From Io17-Chloro-G2 sp965226915 (GTDB lineage: Bacteria; Chloroflexota; Dehalococcoidia; Lucifugimonadales; UBA3495), in contig CBDDEJ010000011.1 of assembly GCA_965226915.1 (NCBI GenBank), positions 434,001-498,000 on the forward strand: a stretch of DNA of 64,000 nucleotides, read 5' to 3'. Within the stretch, counting starts at the first letter, position 1. Each line of letters starts with the position of its first letter. This document shows, one piece after another, positions 56,319-63,513 of the stretch. A program made the translations under genes and the position numbers. Below the pieces are notes generated by a model. The model was not told where the DNA came from, made no database searches, and worked only from the letters and a program-made list of their open reading frames with translations.

Positions 56319-56471
56319 CTAGTACTACAACGACGCGTTATGAGAAAACACGCTCAGGTCTTCTTCTTCAGCTACGGACCGTTCATCATGGGAGACTCGC
56401 ACTCGTTCGTTGCCAGCTTCAAAATCCGCCCACGAGTTACCTTGTAGGATAACGCGTCGTTGTAGTACTAG
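56319..56471. mobile_element. 145-bp MITE with ends of the IS701-family element
   Basis: CTAG (56319-56322), then TACTACAACGACGCGTTAT, and at the other end the exact complement followed by CTAG (56468-56471). The 19-bp inverted repeats are perfect; the first 13 bases match the IS701-family element at 16501-17960. CTAG is duplicated, as expected. No transposase is encoded, so it would be moved in trans by the IS701-type enzyme. It inserted into the CTAG at the tip of the other MITE. Confidence 0.85.
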
Positions 56472-56647
56472 AGGTCTGGCCGGAAAGCCATTGGCCGGGT
56501 TTCGCGCTACGCCAGACAGACGTATTAGAGTCTTATGTGGCATGATAGTGTCTGTAATACAGTTCAAAAACCCACTGTTACATCGCTAATCGTCGCTAAG
56601 AAAACGACGACTTGGGGAGAATCGGGGTTTCCGTCCGAGTTTCTAGA
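56468..56647 (+). mobile_element. MITE copy B, ends similar to the IS1182-family element
   Basis: About 180 bp from CTAGAGGTCTGGCC to GTCCGAGTTTCTAG. It is nearly identical, in opposite orientation, to 4214-4394. It fuses directly to the 5' end of the protease remnant, supplying a false start (ATG 56535) in frame with it. The IS701-type MITE sits on its left tip, so that insertion is younger. Confidence 0.7.
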
Positions 56648-57162
56648 GGCCACTCTGGGGTTGGTTGTGGCGCCACACGGCTATTTCGTCACGGCGGGAC
56701 ATGCTGTCGGCGGCCCTGGTACGCTTGTGGGCAACCGGCGCCGATCATAGGTACGGTCGAGTCGAATCATGTAGACGAAGGCGTCGATATTGCGTTAGTC
56801 AAAATCAGCGTGGGAGTCCAGAGCACGCCGAACATGGTTTGGATTGGGGCAGATGCCACACAAGCAGGCACTTTCGAATCCGCGACACGCCCCGAAAAGG
56901 GGGACGTCCTGTGGCTACAGGGCGCCATGAGCGGAAGGGAGTCCACATTGCGGACGCTGACGTCACCGAACAATCCACTGGGAAAAAAGTGAGCCATGTT
57001 GCTCTGTTGATCCTAAGTAAACAAACTCAAGACGGTGATAGCGGCGCCCCGGTAGTCGGCGAGGACAATAACAAATGTTATGGGGTATACGGGGGGCGGG
57101 TGGTTGTCAGTGGTGAAACCTATGGATGGTTTTCCCCGTTCGATAACCTGACTTGGGGTTGA
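56647..57162 (+). pseudogene. Trypsin-like serine protease remnant (two frameshifts)
   Basis: The three catalytic regions are all present in order: His in APHGYFVTAGHAVGGPG, Asp in GVDIALVKISVG and Ser in TQDGDSGAPVVGEDNN. They lie in three different frames, with shifts near 56735 (after LVGN, resuming QPAPIIGTVESN) and near 56940 (resuming KGVHIADADVTEQS). Upstream of LEATLGLVV the frame runs into MITE sequence, so the native N-terminus is gone. The intact protein would have been a chymotrypsin-fold protease, likely part of a trypsin/Trypco1-type conflict module (inference). Confidence 0.7.
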
Positions 57163-57246
57163 CCTCCGGCGGATAGTCTCTGAAATTGCCGAAGGATCCG
57201 ATACTGGGCGTGGCAGCAGGCGTGATAGTGGTGCGCGACGCAGGTT

Positions 57247-57618
57247 CTATGGGCCCTCAGGCATGCCGGAGTCGATCCAAGCGGCAATCTCATCTGTCTC
57301 TTCCCTGGAAAGAAAAGGGCCCCGCAAGGGCATTCGGCCCGAGGTGCCTATGGCCCTTGCCAGTGATCGGACCAGGGCCGTTTCCCGACCGGGAATCCCC
57401 GGTTCTATCGCCCTAATTCCAGACAACACGCTGTCCTTCAACTCCTGGGAGGTTTCCCAGTAGAAATCGTGTATGCCGGGCAATGGTTGACGCCCGGCCC
57501 GCTCTATCCATTTAGCCAGGACACCGTCCATGATCTCTTTGACCCGCGGCCAGTAGACCGGTTTCGGTTCTGACGAATCGGCGGAGGGGGAATCGGAAGG
57601 CTGGGAAGCGTCAGGCAT
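57247..57618 (-). CDS. Hypothetical protein
   Basis: 123 residues from ATG 57618 (MPDASQPSDS). A Ser/Pro-rich start is followed by a mostly helical domain YWPRVKEIMDGVLAKWIERA and a C-terminal LSREETDEIAAWIDSGMPEG. The ending resembles the last helix of planctomycete-type cytochrome-like or DUF domains, but no CXXCH is present. Function unknown. It lies 83 bp downstream of the MogA/MoaB-like gene on the same strand. Confidence 0.55.
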   Translation of the reverse strand: MPDASQPSDSPSADSSEPKPVYWPRVKEIMDGVLAKWIERAGRQPLPGIHDFYWETSQELKDSVLSGIRAIEPGIPGRETALVRSLARAIGTSGRMPLRGPFLSREETDEIAAWIDSGMPEGP

Positions 57619-57701
57619 TTGGGCGTATCTCCAATGTGATTGTTGCAAAAAGCCAGGTGGACGCGGTGGTTCCAGCCCGGGGATTTGGTTGGATACCGGT
57701 G

Positions 57702-58199
57702 CTACCTGGGGTGCTCGTTGACCGACTCGCGTTGCAGCAACTCCAGGGCGTGGGGTAAAACGGGTAGGACCACTTCCAGGCATTCCTGGACGCCTTTGGT
57801 GCTTCCGGGCAGGGTGATGATCAAGGTGTGGCCACGGATGCCGGCTACAGACCGGCTAAGCATGGCCATGGGGGTGAATCTCAAGGTTTCGGCCCGCATG
57901 GTCTCCGCCAGTCCCGGCACTTCTTTGTCTATGATGGACAGGCAGGCTTCGGGAGTGATGTCGTGACGCCCCAGGCCGGTGCCGCCGGTGGAAACGATCA
58001 AGTCGACCTCCCCGGAGTCCGCCCATTCGGCCATGCGCCCTGCTATGACGTCCTTGTCATCGGGGACCACCTCGTACTTGACGGCCTGATAGTCCGGCGG
58101 TGCCAGTAGTTCTTGGATCGCCTGCCCGCTGGTGTCCTCACGCCCGCCCTGGGAACCCGAGGTGCTGATGGTCAAAACGGCCAACCTAAACATGGCCAC
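57702..58199 (-). CDS. MogA/MoaB-type molybdopterin biosynthesis protein
   Basis: 165 residues. FRLAVLTISTSGSQGGREDTSG, LIVSTGGTGLGRHDITPEA and LIITLPGSTKGVQECLEVVL are the conserved blocks of the MoCF_biosynth fold. Family members adenylylate molybdopterin before molybdate insertion. Which of MogA or MoaB it is cannot be decided. No other moa/moe gene is in the window. Start ATG 58199 or 58193. Confidence 0.88.
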   Translation of the reverse strand: MAMFRLAVLTISTSGSQGGREDTSGQAIQELLAPPDYQAVKYEVVPDDKDVIAGRMAEWADSGEVDLIVSTGGTGLGRHDITPEACLSIIDKEVPGLAETMRAETLRFTPMAMLSRSVAGIRGHTLIITLPGSTKGVQECLEVVLPVLPHALELLQRESVNEHPR

Positions 58200-58317
58200 C
58201 TCCGGGCATTATATTAACATACGCACCGTGCCTGATTCCCTGCTGCGAAGATGGAGATTCCGATCCACGTTGACAAGGGTTTACCCTCCATTTATATTCA
58301 CAGGGACCGTCGCTGGG

Positions 58318-58776
58318 ATGCCTGGCAACGCCCGGACGATCATCCAGGTCTTAAAGACCAACCCGGCAGGCGCGGTAGCGGCATGGGCGGCATTTAAACT
58401 CTGTTTCTCATTAGGATCACCCGGAGTTGAGCATCAAGAATTGAGCACCCCAGCCAACTGCGTTTTCTGCGACATCGTCGCCGGCCGGTCTCCGGCGAAA
58501 GTAAGGTATCTTGACGAAGACATAATCGTCTTTGTAAACCGGCTCACCTGGGTGCCGGTGATGCTTCTAGTCGTTCCAAAGAAGCATTACAGCCAACTGG
58601 AGCTGTGGAACAGCGGGATTCTGAACCGGTTGGGCAAGGTCGCGGCGGAGATAGGTTGTATGTATTCGGTCGGCGGGTTCCGAATTCTATCGAATTTCGG
58701 GCCAGATGGCATGCAAAGTCAGAGCCATGGCCATTTGCATGTCGTCGGCGGCACGCCGTTGATTGAATATGCGTGA
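58318..58776 (+). CDS. HIT-family nucleotide-binding hydrolase/transferase
   Basis: Core of about 110 residues: NCVFCDIVAGRSPAKVRYLD with a CxxC, MLLVVPKKHYSQLELW, and the histidine triad in SQSHGHLHVVGGTPLIEYA (H-G-H-L-H). HIT proteins hydrolyse or transfer nucleoside phosphates. The frame is open far upstream. ATG 58318 gives an unusual 41-residue lead-in; TTG 58441 just before STPANCVFC is an alternative with a weak GGAG. Start therefore uncertain. Divergent from the MogA/MoaB-like gene. Confidence 0.8.
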   Translation: MPGNARTIIQVLKTNPAGAVAAWAAFKLCFSLGSPGVEHQELSTPANCVFCDIVAGRSPAKVRYLDEDIIVFVNRLTWVPVMLLVVPKKHYSQLELWNSGILNRLGKVAAEIGCMYSVGGFRILSNFGPDGMQSQSHGHLHVVGGTPLIEYA

Positions 58777-58786
58777 GGGAACTATA

Positions 58787-58846
58787 GCTATCAGCACACA
58801 GGTTTCAGCCATCAGCAATTAGGCTGATATCCGATTGCCGATGGCC
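58787..58846. repeat. Dispersed TCAGC-rich intergenic repeat
   Basis: ATAGCTATCAGCACACAG and TTCAGCCATCAGCAATTAG belong to a repeat made of TCAGC units 7-9 bp apart. Related copies are at 59643-59682 and 63478-63512, each between genes. It seems to be noncoding. Confidence 0.5.
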
Positions 58847-58865
58847 AAGAAGGAGCAGATGACTT

Positions 58866-59642
58866 TTGGCTGAAACAGTTATTTACGAAAAGCGGGACAA
58901 CATCGTCGTCATGACGCTGAACCGCCCCGACTCGTTGAATTCCATCAATCGGCAACTGAGGAAGGAATTGGGCGAGGCCATCGAGAGGTTTGACGGGGAA
59001 GAAGGGTCGTATGTGGCCATCATCACCGGCACGGGAAGGGCATTTTGCGCGGGAAGGGACCTAAAGGAGCGCGCATCGGATAATGCCGAGGGTGTTCTGG
59101 CCAAGGCGGGCGATAGCATGAGCCCTGACCGCCCATTTATGTGGCCCCAAACCTGGAAGCCGCTGATCGCCGCGGTCAACGGCTTCGCTTTGGCCGGCGG
59201 CTGGTCGATCGCTCAGATGTGCGACCTGCGGATAGCTTCCTACGAGGCTGAGTTGGGAATCACCGAGACCAAATGGAGCCTTCTGCCCCCTTTCGGCACG
59301 GTTCTGCCCAAATCCATGTCCCTGTCGGCTGTGCTGGAGTTGGTGTTGACCGCCCAGCCGGTCTCCGCCCAGAGGGCTTACGATATGGGATTCCTCAACA
59401 AGGTGGTGCCTGCGGACCAATTGATGCCCGAAGCCTTGAAACTGGCGGGACAGATCGCTGCGAATGCCCCGCTGGCCACCCAGTATTTCAAGGAGTTGGC
59501 GTATAGCGGCCAGAACATGACTACCGAAGAAACCTGCGCCATGACCTACCAGATGTACGACCGGCTTCTGGCCACCGAGGACTCCAAAGAGGGCCCCAAA
59601 GCCTTTGCCGAAAAGCGCAAACCCGAATGGAAGGGGAGATGA
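58866..59642 (+). CDS. Enoyl-CoA hydratase/isomerase family protein
   Basis: 258 residues from a TTG start (AAGGAG upstream; the ATG at 58859 is out of frame). VMTLNRPDSLNSINRQL, the oxyanion-hole motifs TGRAFCAGRDLKERA and AAVNGFALAGGWSIAQMCDL, and ELGITETKWSLLPPFG define a crotonase-fold protein. The usual catalytic Glu region reads AELGITETKW. It acts on acyl-CoA thioesters; the exact reaction is open. A bicupin gene follows 69 bp later. Confidence 0.88.
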   Translation: MAETVIYEKRDNIVVMTLNRPDSLNSINRQLRKELGEAIERFDGEEGSYVAIITGTGRAFCAGRDLKERASDNAEGVLAKAGDSMSPDRPFMWPQTWKPLIAAVNGFALAGGWSIAQMCDLRIASYEAELGITETKWSLLPPFGTVLPKSMSLSAVLELVLTAQPVSAQRAYDMGFLNKVVPADQLMPEALKLAGQIAANAPLATQYFKELAYSGQNMTTEETCAMTYQMYDRLLATEDSKEGPKAFAEKRKPEWKGR

Positions 59643-59682
59643 TAGCTGTCAGCTCTCAGCAATCAGCAGTCAGCTTTTGGGC
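59643..59682. repeat. Dispersed TCAGC-rich intergenic repeat
   Basis: GTCAGCTCTCAGCAATCAGC followed by AGTCAGCTTTTGGG. It closely resembles the copy at 63478-63512 (TCAGCTATCAGCCTTCAGC, then GGTCAGCTTTTTGGG). Found immediately after the enoyl-CoA hydratase stop. Confidence 0.6.
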
Positions 59683-59711
59683 CCGGCAATAAATTCCAGG
59701 AGGTAATAGAT

Positions 59712-60425
59712 ATGGATCCTATAATCAGGAACTTCAGAAACCACTATTCCCCGGAGGGGACATCGGCCCGGATGATTTGGCTGGACGACAACCCCACCAC
59801 CTGCACCATGACCTATTCGGAGATTGCCGCCGATGGGACCAGCGCCCACCACATACATCCCTGGGAGCACGAGGTGTATATCATCAGCGGCTCAGGGACC
59901 TTGCATTGCGACGGTAAACAGTTTCCCGTCAAAGAGGGCGATGGGATTCTCATACCCGGGGAGGTCGACCATTACACCCTGAATGACGGCGGCGATGGCG
60001 TGATTCGCCGCATCGAGATAAATCCTTTGATGGCCGCCCAGACCGGGGGCGCACGCACCGGTGAGACGGGCAACGGCAAGCCGCCGTTCATCCGCAATTA
60101 CAGGAATTTGGGAACGGAGCCGGGCAGCAGGCTGATTGGCATTCCCGATGGGGCGCCCACATACGTGATGCTATACAACGGGGCCATGGCGCCGGGTGCC
60201 GTCAGCCACGCCAGCGATGGTGGCCACGGCCACGAATGGGACCACGCTGTGTATATCTTGGAAGGGCACGGCACGATCGTCTGCGACGGCAAGGAGTTCG
60301 CGGTGGCGGAGGGGGACTCGGTGCTGGTGCCGCCCAACTGCTTCCACCAATGGCGCAACACCAGTGATGCTCCCATGCTAAGGGTGACCTTCAACGCGCT
60401 CGCGGCGGACCTGGCCGAGCATTAG
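59712..60425 (+). CDS. Bicupin protein
   Basis: 237 residues with two cupin barrels. The first has HHIHPWEHEVYIISGSGTLH and GILIPGEVDHYTL; the second has GHGHEWDHAVYILEGHGTIV and VLVPPNCFHQWRN. Both carry the His/Glu pattern that binds a metal. Bicupins include dioxygenases, oxalate decarboxylases and binding proteins; the substrate is not readable. ATG 59712 is preceded by CAGGAGG. Confidence 0.85.
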   Translation: MDPIIRNFRNHYSPEGTSARMIWLDDNPTTCTMTYSEIAADGTSAHHIHPWEHEVYIISGSGTLHCDGKQFPVKEGDGILIPGEVDHYTLNDGGDGVIRRIEINPLMAAQTGGARTGETGNGKPPFIRNYRNLGTEPGSRLIGIPDGAPTYVMLYNGAMAPGAVSHASDGGHGHEWDHAVYILEGHGTIVCDGKEFAVAEGDSVLVPPNCFHQWRNTSDAPMLRVTFNALAADLAEH

Positions 60426-60443
60426 GCCCAGGGCCCTGGCAGT

Positions 60444-60526
60444 GTCATGTTGAGCCAGCCGAAGCGGCGAAGGATCTGGGGGAAGACGCCCCGCTGCCCC
60501 AGATCCTTCGCTGCGTTCAGGATGAC
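60444..60526. repeat. Long inverted repeat after the bicupin gene
   Basis: GCGAAGGATCTGGGG pairs with CCCCAGATCCTTCGC around about 13 nt, and the flanks GTCAT/ATGAC extend the stem. It is a typical dispersed hairpin repeat and could also stop transcription, though no T-tract follows. The rest of 60426-60664 holds no supported gene. Confidence 0.65.
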
Positions 60527-60664
60527 ATAGGTGGAGGAGTTATAGGGCGGCAAAAATTATTTGGCTATTCAATCATCTTGGGATTGGGGTTATGAGCAAG
60601 TCATTTCCGTGCCGTGAGATGATGGGGATATGCGACAAATAATTCTCTGGGGACACTTTTATGG

Positions 60665-62091
60665 GTAACTGTTCAGACTTGATGAGGTGAATTGGCTCAA
60701 AGCCGTTGGAAAAACGCTGGCATGGCCGGGGGAGTTGTGGCATACCAGGGAGGTGGACACTGAACTAGACCTGAACGCGGCGAGTGGCGAAACTCTGCTG
60801 GAGATAATTGCCGGCCAGCGGCAGTCATTGCCGATTTGCAAAGGCGGATTGGGGTTCTGGAATCCCGTCCCAACCGGCGCGGGTCGTCGGGGATGCCGGG
60901 TAATCAGCCGCACTCCAGCCGGCAAGCGCCGGAGAAAAAGGAGCCCAGAAAGCCGCGCCGCCATGGCTTCGCCCGCCAGCGCATGACTCCTACCCGGCGG
61001 GTGGAGCATGCCGTGGCGGTCTGTCCCGACTGCGGGACTCACCTGAACGGCGGATGGGTACAGCGAACTCGGGAAGTCATTGAGCTACCGGTGGCTCCGG
61101 TAGAAGTGACCGAGCACGCCCTGGTAGCCCGCATCTGTCCGGTATGCCAGCGGCGTCGGCTGCCCAAAGAGGCCCTGCAGGGGGTGGTTCTGGGCCAGCA
61201 GCGCCTGGGGGTCAATCTGGTAAGCCTGATGGTGACCCTGCGGGAGGAGGGACGGTTGCCCATAAGAATCATCCAATGGTACCTGGAGACCGTCCATCAG
61301 TTGCACCTGAGTGTTGGCGCCATCGTCCAGGCCGTCCATGGAGTAGCCCGTCAGGCTGAGACGGCGGTGCGAGAGGTGCTCGAGCAAGTCCGCGCCAGTC
61401 CCGTGGTGCAGGGCGACGAAACCGGCTGGCGCCAGGACGGGAGCAACGGCTATGTTTGGACCTTCAGCACTCCCAGCGAACGATACTTCCTGCGTCGGGG
61501 TCGGGATAAGGGGGTGGTGGATGAGGTGCTGGATTCCTCCTTCAGCGGAGTGTTGGTCAGTGATTTCTACGCGGCCTATAACCACTACCCGGGCCTGAAG
61601 CAACGGTGCTGGGCTCATCTGCTGCGGGATATCCATGACCTGGGGTTGTACCCAGAAGACGCTGGGCTGGCTCAGTGGGCCGAGGCGGTTCACCAGGTCT
61701 ACACGGAGGCCAAGGCCTCGGTCCTTCCCCGAGCCCAGCCAGGCCATCGCACCCAGCTAATGCTGGAGGAGAAACTAATGGTCTTGGCGCGGCCTTTCCT
61801 TAAAGATCCCCTGGCGGTTCAGGCCAAGCTCTGCCGGCGCATGGAACGGTTCATCAAGGAACTGTTTGTCTTCGTGTCGGACCCAGCCGTGCCCTCAGAC
61901 AACAACGCCGCCGAGCGGAGCCTGCGGCATCTGGTAACCAGTCGCAAGATCAGCGGCGGCGCCCGCTCAGGGCAGGGTGCCGACAGCAAGATGACCTTGG
62001 CATCCCTCTTTGGCACCTGGCGGGCCAGAGGTCTCAATCCCCTCCTGGAATGCCGCCGGTTGCTCACTTCCCCTCAACTCTGAACAGTTTC
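60665..62091 (+). mobile_element. IS66-family insertion sequence (single-transposase type)
   Basis: Ends GTAACTGTTCAGACTTGA (60665) and, complemented, GAAACTGTTCAGAGTTGA (62091) match at 16 of 18 positions. It is flanked by an exact 8-bp direct repeat TTTTATGG (60657-60664 and 62092-62099), the duplication length of IS66. At 1,427 bp it lacks tnpA and tnpB, as in the ISBst12-like subgroup. Confidence 0.92.
60836..62083 (+). CDS. IS66-family transposase (TnpC-like), N-terminal frameshift likely
   Basis: About 415 residues in the main frame: zinc-binding VCPDCGTHL and ICPVCQRRRLP, DDE core ASPVVQGDETGWRQDGSNGY, LVSDFYAAYNHYPGLKQRCW and the Glu region PSDNNAAERSLRHLVTSRKI. The frame has no normal start. 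The natural N-terminus (LNAASGETLLEIIAGQRQ) is encoded in another frame from about 60750 and joins at about 60820 to IADLQRRIGVLE, so one base is lost or gained there. Activity of the element is therefore doubtful. Confidence 0.85.
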   Translation: MQRRIGVLESRPNRRGSSGMPGNQPHSSRQAPEKKEPRKPRRHGFARQRMTPTRRVEHAVAVCPDCGTHLNGGWVQRTREVIELPVAPVEVTEHALVARICPVCQRRRLPKEALQGVVLGQQRLGVNLVSLMVTLREEGRLPIRIIQWYLETVHQLHLSVGAIVQAVHGVARQAETAVREVLEQVRASPVVQGDETGWRQDGSNGYVWTFSTPSERYFLRRGRDKGVVDEVLDSSFSGVLVSDFYAAYNHYPGLKQRCWAHLLRDIHDLGLYPEDAGLAQWAEAVHQVYTEAKASVLPRAQPGHRTQLMLEEKLMVLARPFLKDPLAVQAKLCRRMERFIKELFVFVSDPAVPSDNNAAERSLRHLVTSRKISGGARSGQGADSKMTLASLFGTWRARGLNPLLECRRLLTSPQL

Positions 62092-62095
62092 TTTT

Positions 62096-62248
62096 ATGGA
62101 AGTTGTGCGAAAAGGGGCGCAACACATGCAGTCAGATAATGCACACAATGAAAATATAGCGGGTTTTTCAAACCACAGCGAAGAGGACCAAAAACAGTGG
62201 TTTGAGACTATGCAGAAGGTGTTCGATTCTAAGTCCGACGACGCATAA
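62096..62248 (+). CDS. Small 50-residue ORF at the right edge of the IS66-family element
   Basis: ATG 62096 lies inside the duplicated TTTTATGG. The ORF encodes a hydrophilic, acidic peptide ending EEDQKQWFETMQKVFDSKS. Before the insertion its start would have followed CTGGGGACACTTTT, which has a weak ribosome-binding site. No family is recognised. It may be a real small gene separated from its promoter, or chance. Confidence 0.35.
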   Translation: MEVVRKGAQHMQSDNAHNENIAGFSNHSEEDQKQWFETMQKVFDSKSDDA

Positions 62249-62292
62249 ACATCAATTCTCCACCATAGGCCACGTTGGTTTGAAATCTAGTC

Positions 62293-63459
62293 CTAAATCT
62301 GGTACTCGGGCCTAGCTAAAAGTTGCTTGGCGATCAATAGCCGCATGATCTCGTTGGTGCCCTCGCCTATTATCATCAGGGGCGCGTCGCGGTAGTAGCG
62401 CTCCACGGGTGATTCCTTTATGTAGCCATAGCCGCCGTGGATGCGCACCGCCTCCATGGCCACTTCCTGGCATATCTCGCTGGCAAATAGTTTGGCCATA
62501 CCAGACTCCAGGTCCACCCGGTCTCCTCTGTCCTTCTTGGCCGCCGCGTCGTAAGTGAGAAGCCGCGCGGCCTGAACCTTGGTAGCCATATCAGCGAGCT
62601 TTAGTTGTATGGCCTGGTGCTGAGAGATTGGCACGCCGAAGGTCTCCCTCTGCTGGGAATAGCGTATCGCGGCCTCGAAGGCGGCTTGGGCCACGCCAAC
62701 TGCGCGGGCGGCGACGTTGATCCGGCCAGTCTCCAACCCGCTCATCACCATGCCGAACCCTCGGCCCTCCTGATCTCCCACCAGGTTTTCAGCGGGGATT
62801 CGGTAGTTATCGAATATCAATTCGCAGGTGTCCAATCCTCGGTAGCCCATCTTGTCCAAGTCTCTGCCTACCTTGAAGCCCGGATCACCTTTTTCCACCA
62901 CGAAGCAACTGATCCCCCGGTGGGGCGGGTCCGCTGAAGCGTCGGTGCGGGCCAACAGGCAGAAGGAGTCGCCGTAGCGGCCGTTGGTGATGAACATCTT
63001 GGTCCCATTGATGACGTACTCTTCGCCGTCTTTAGTGGCCGTGGTTTTCAGGCTGGCCACATCGCTGCCGCCACCGGGCTCGGTGAGGGCCAAGCCACCC
63101 CGTTTGCGGCCGCTTGCCAGGTCGGGTAGGAACCTCTGCTTCTGCTCCTCTGTGCCGTAGTGCATCAGCACGTAGGTCAGGATATGGTGGGTGCCAATGG
63201 CCCCGGTGATGCTCATGAAGCCTTTGCTTAGCTCCTCGAATATCGTGGCAAATGTGGTGTAGTCCAGGCCCAAACCACCGTATTCCTCGGGCACCGTGAT
63301 GCCGAAAAGGCCCAGGTCCTTCATCTTGTCGATAAGATCGTGAGGCACCTTGTCTTCGCGGTCCAATTCGGCTGCCACCGGTTCTACGTCACGGCGCACA
63401 AACTCGCGGACCATGTTGATTATCTGGGTTCGGGCCTCTTCGGGTGTTGCGGTGGTCAA
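62293..63459 (-). CDS. Acyl-CoA dehydrogenase
   Basis: 388 residues. The FAD/substrate motifs GLALTEPGGGSDVASLKTTA and MFITNGRYGDSFCLLARTD are clear. VERYYRDAPLMIIGEGTNEI holds the catalytic Glu and AVRIHGGYGYIKE precedes it. It oxidises an acyl-CoA to the 2-enoyl-CoA, passing electrons to ETF. With the enoyl-CoA hydratase-like gene nearby it may serve beta-oxidation or acyl-CoA catabolism, though the two are on opposite strands. Confidence 0.95.
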   Translation of the reverse strand: MTTATPEEARTQIINMVREFVRRDVEPVAAELDREDKVPHDLIDKMKDLGLFGITVPEEYGGLGLDYTTFATIFEELSKGFMSITGAIGTHHILTYVLMHYGTEEQKQRFLPDLASGRKRGGLALTEPGGGSDVASLKTTATKDGEEYVINGTKMFITNGRYGDSFCLLARTDASADPPHRGISCFVVEKGDPGFKVGRDLDKMGYRGLDTCELIFDNYRIPAENLVGDQEGRGFGMVMSGLETGRINVAARAVGVAQAAFEAAIRYSQQRETFGVPISQHQAIQLKLADMATKVQAARLLTYDAAAKKDRGDRVDLESGMAKLFASEICQEVAMEAVRIHGGYGYIKESPVERYYRDAPLMIIGEGTNEIMRLLIAKQLLARPEYQI

Positions 63460-63477
63460 AGGGATCTCCTTTTTAGA

Positions 63478-63512
63478 TGTCAGCTATCAGCCTTCAGCGG
63501 TCAGCTTTTTGG
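63478..63512. repeat. Dispersed TCAGC-rich intergenic repeat
   Basis: TGTCAGCTATCAGCCTTCAG and CGGTCAGCTTTTTGGG; same repeat as 59643-59682, with TCAGC at 7-8 bp spacing. It fills the gap between the acyl-CoA dehydrogenase start and the gamma-glutamyltransferase stop. Confidence 0.6.
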
Positions 63513-63513
63513 G

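Noticed and set aside
56535..56750. 71-residue ORF starting MWHDSVCN as the true protease N-terminus
   Set aside because: Its first ~37 codons are MITE sequence also found at 4214-4394, so this start is borrowed from the mobile element.
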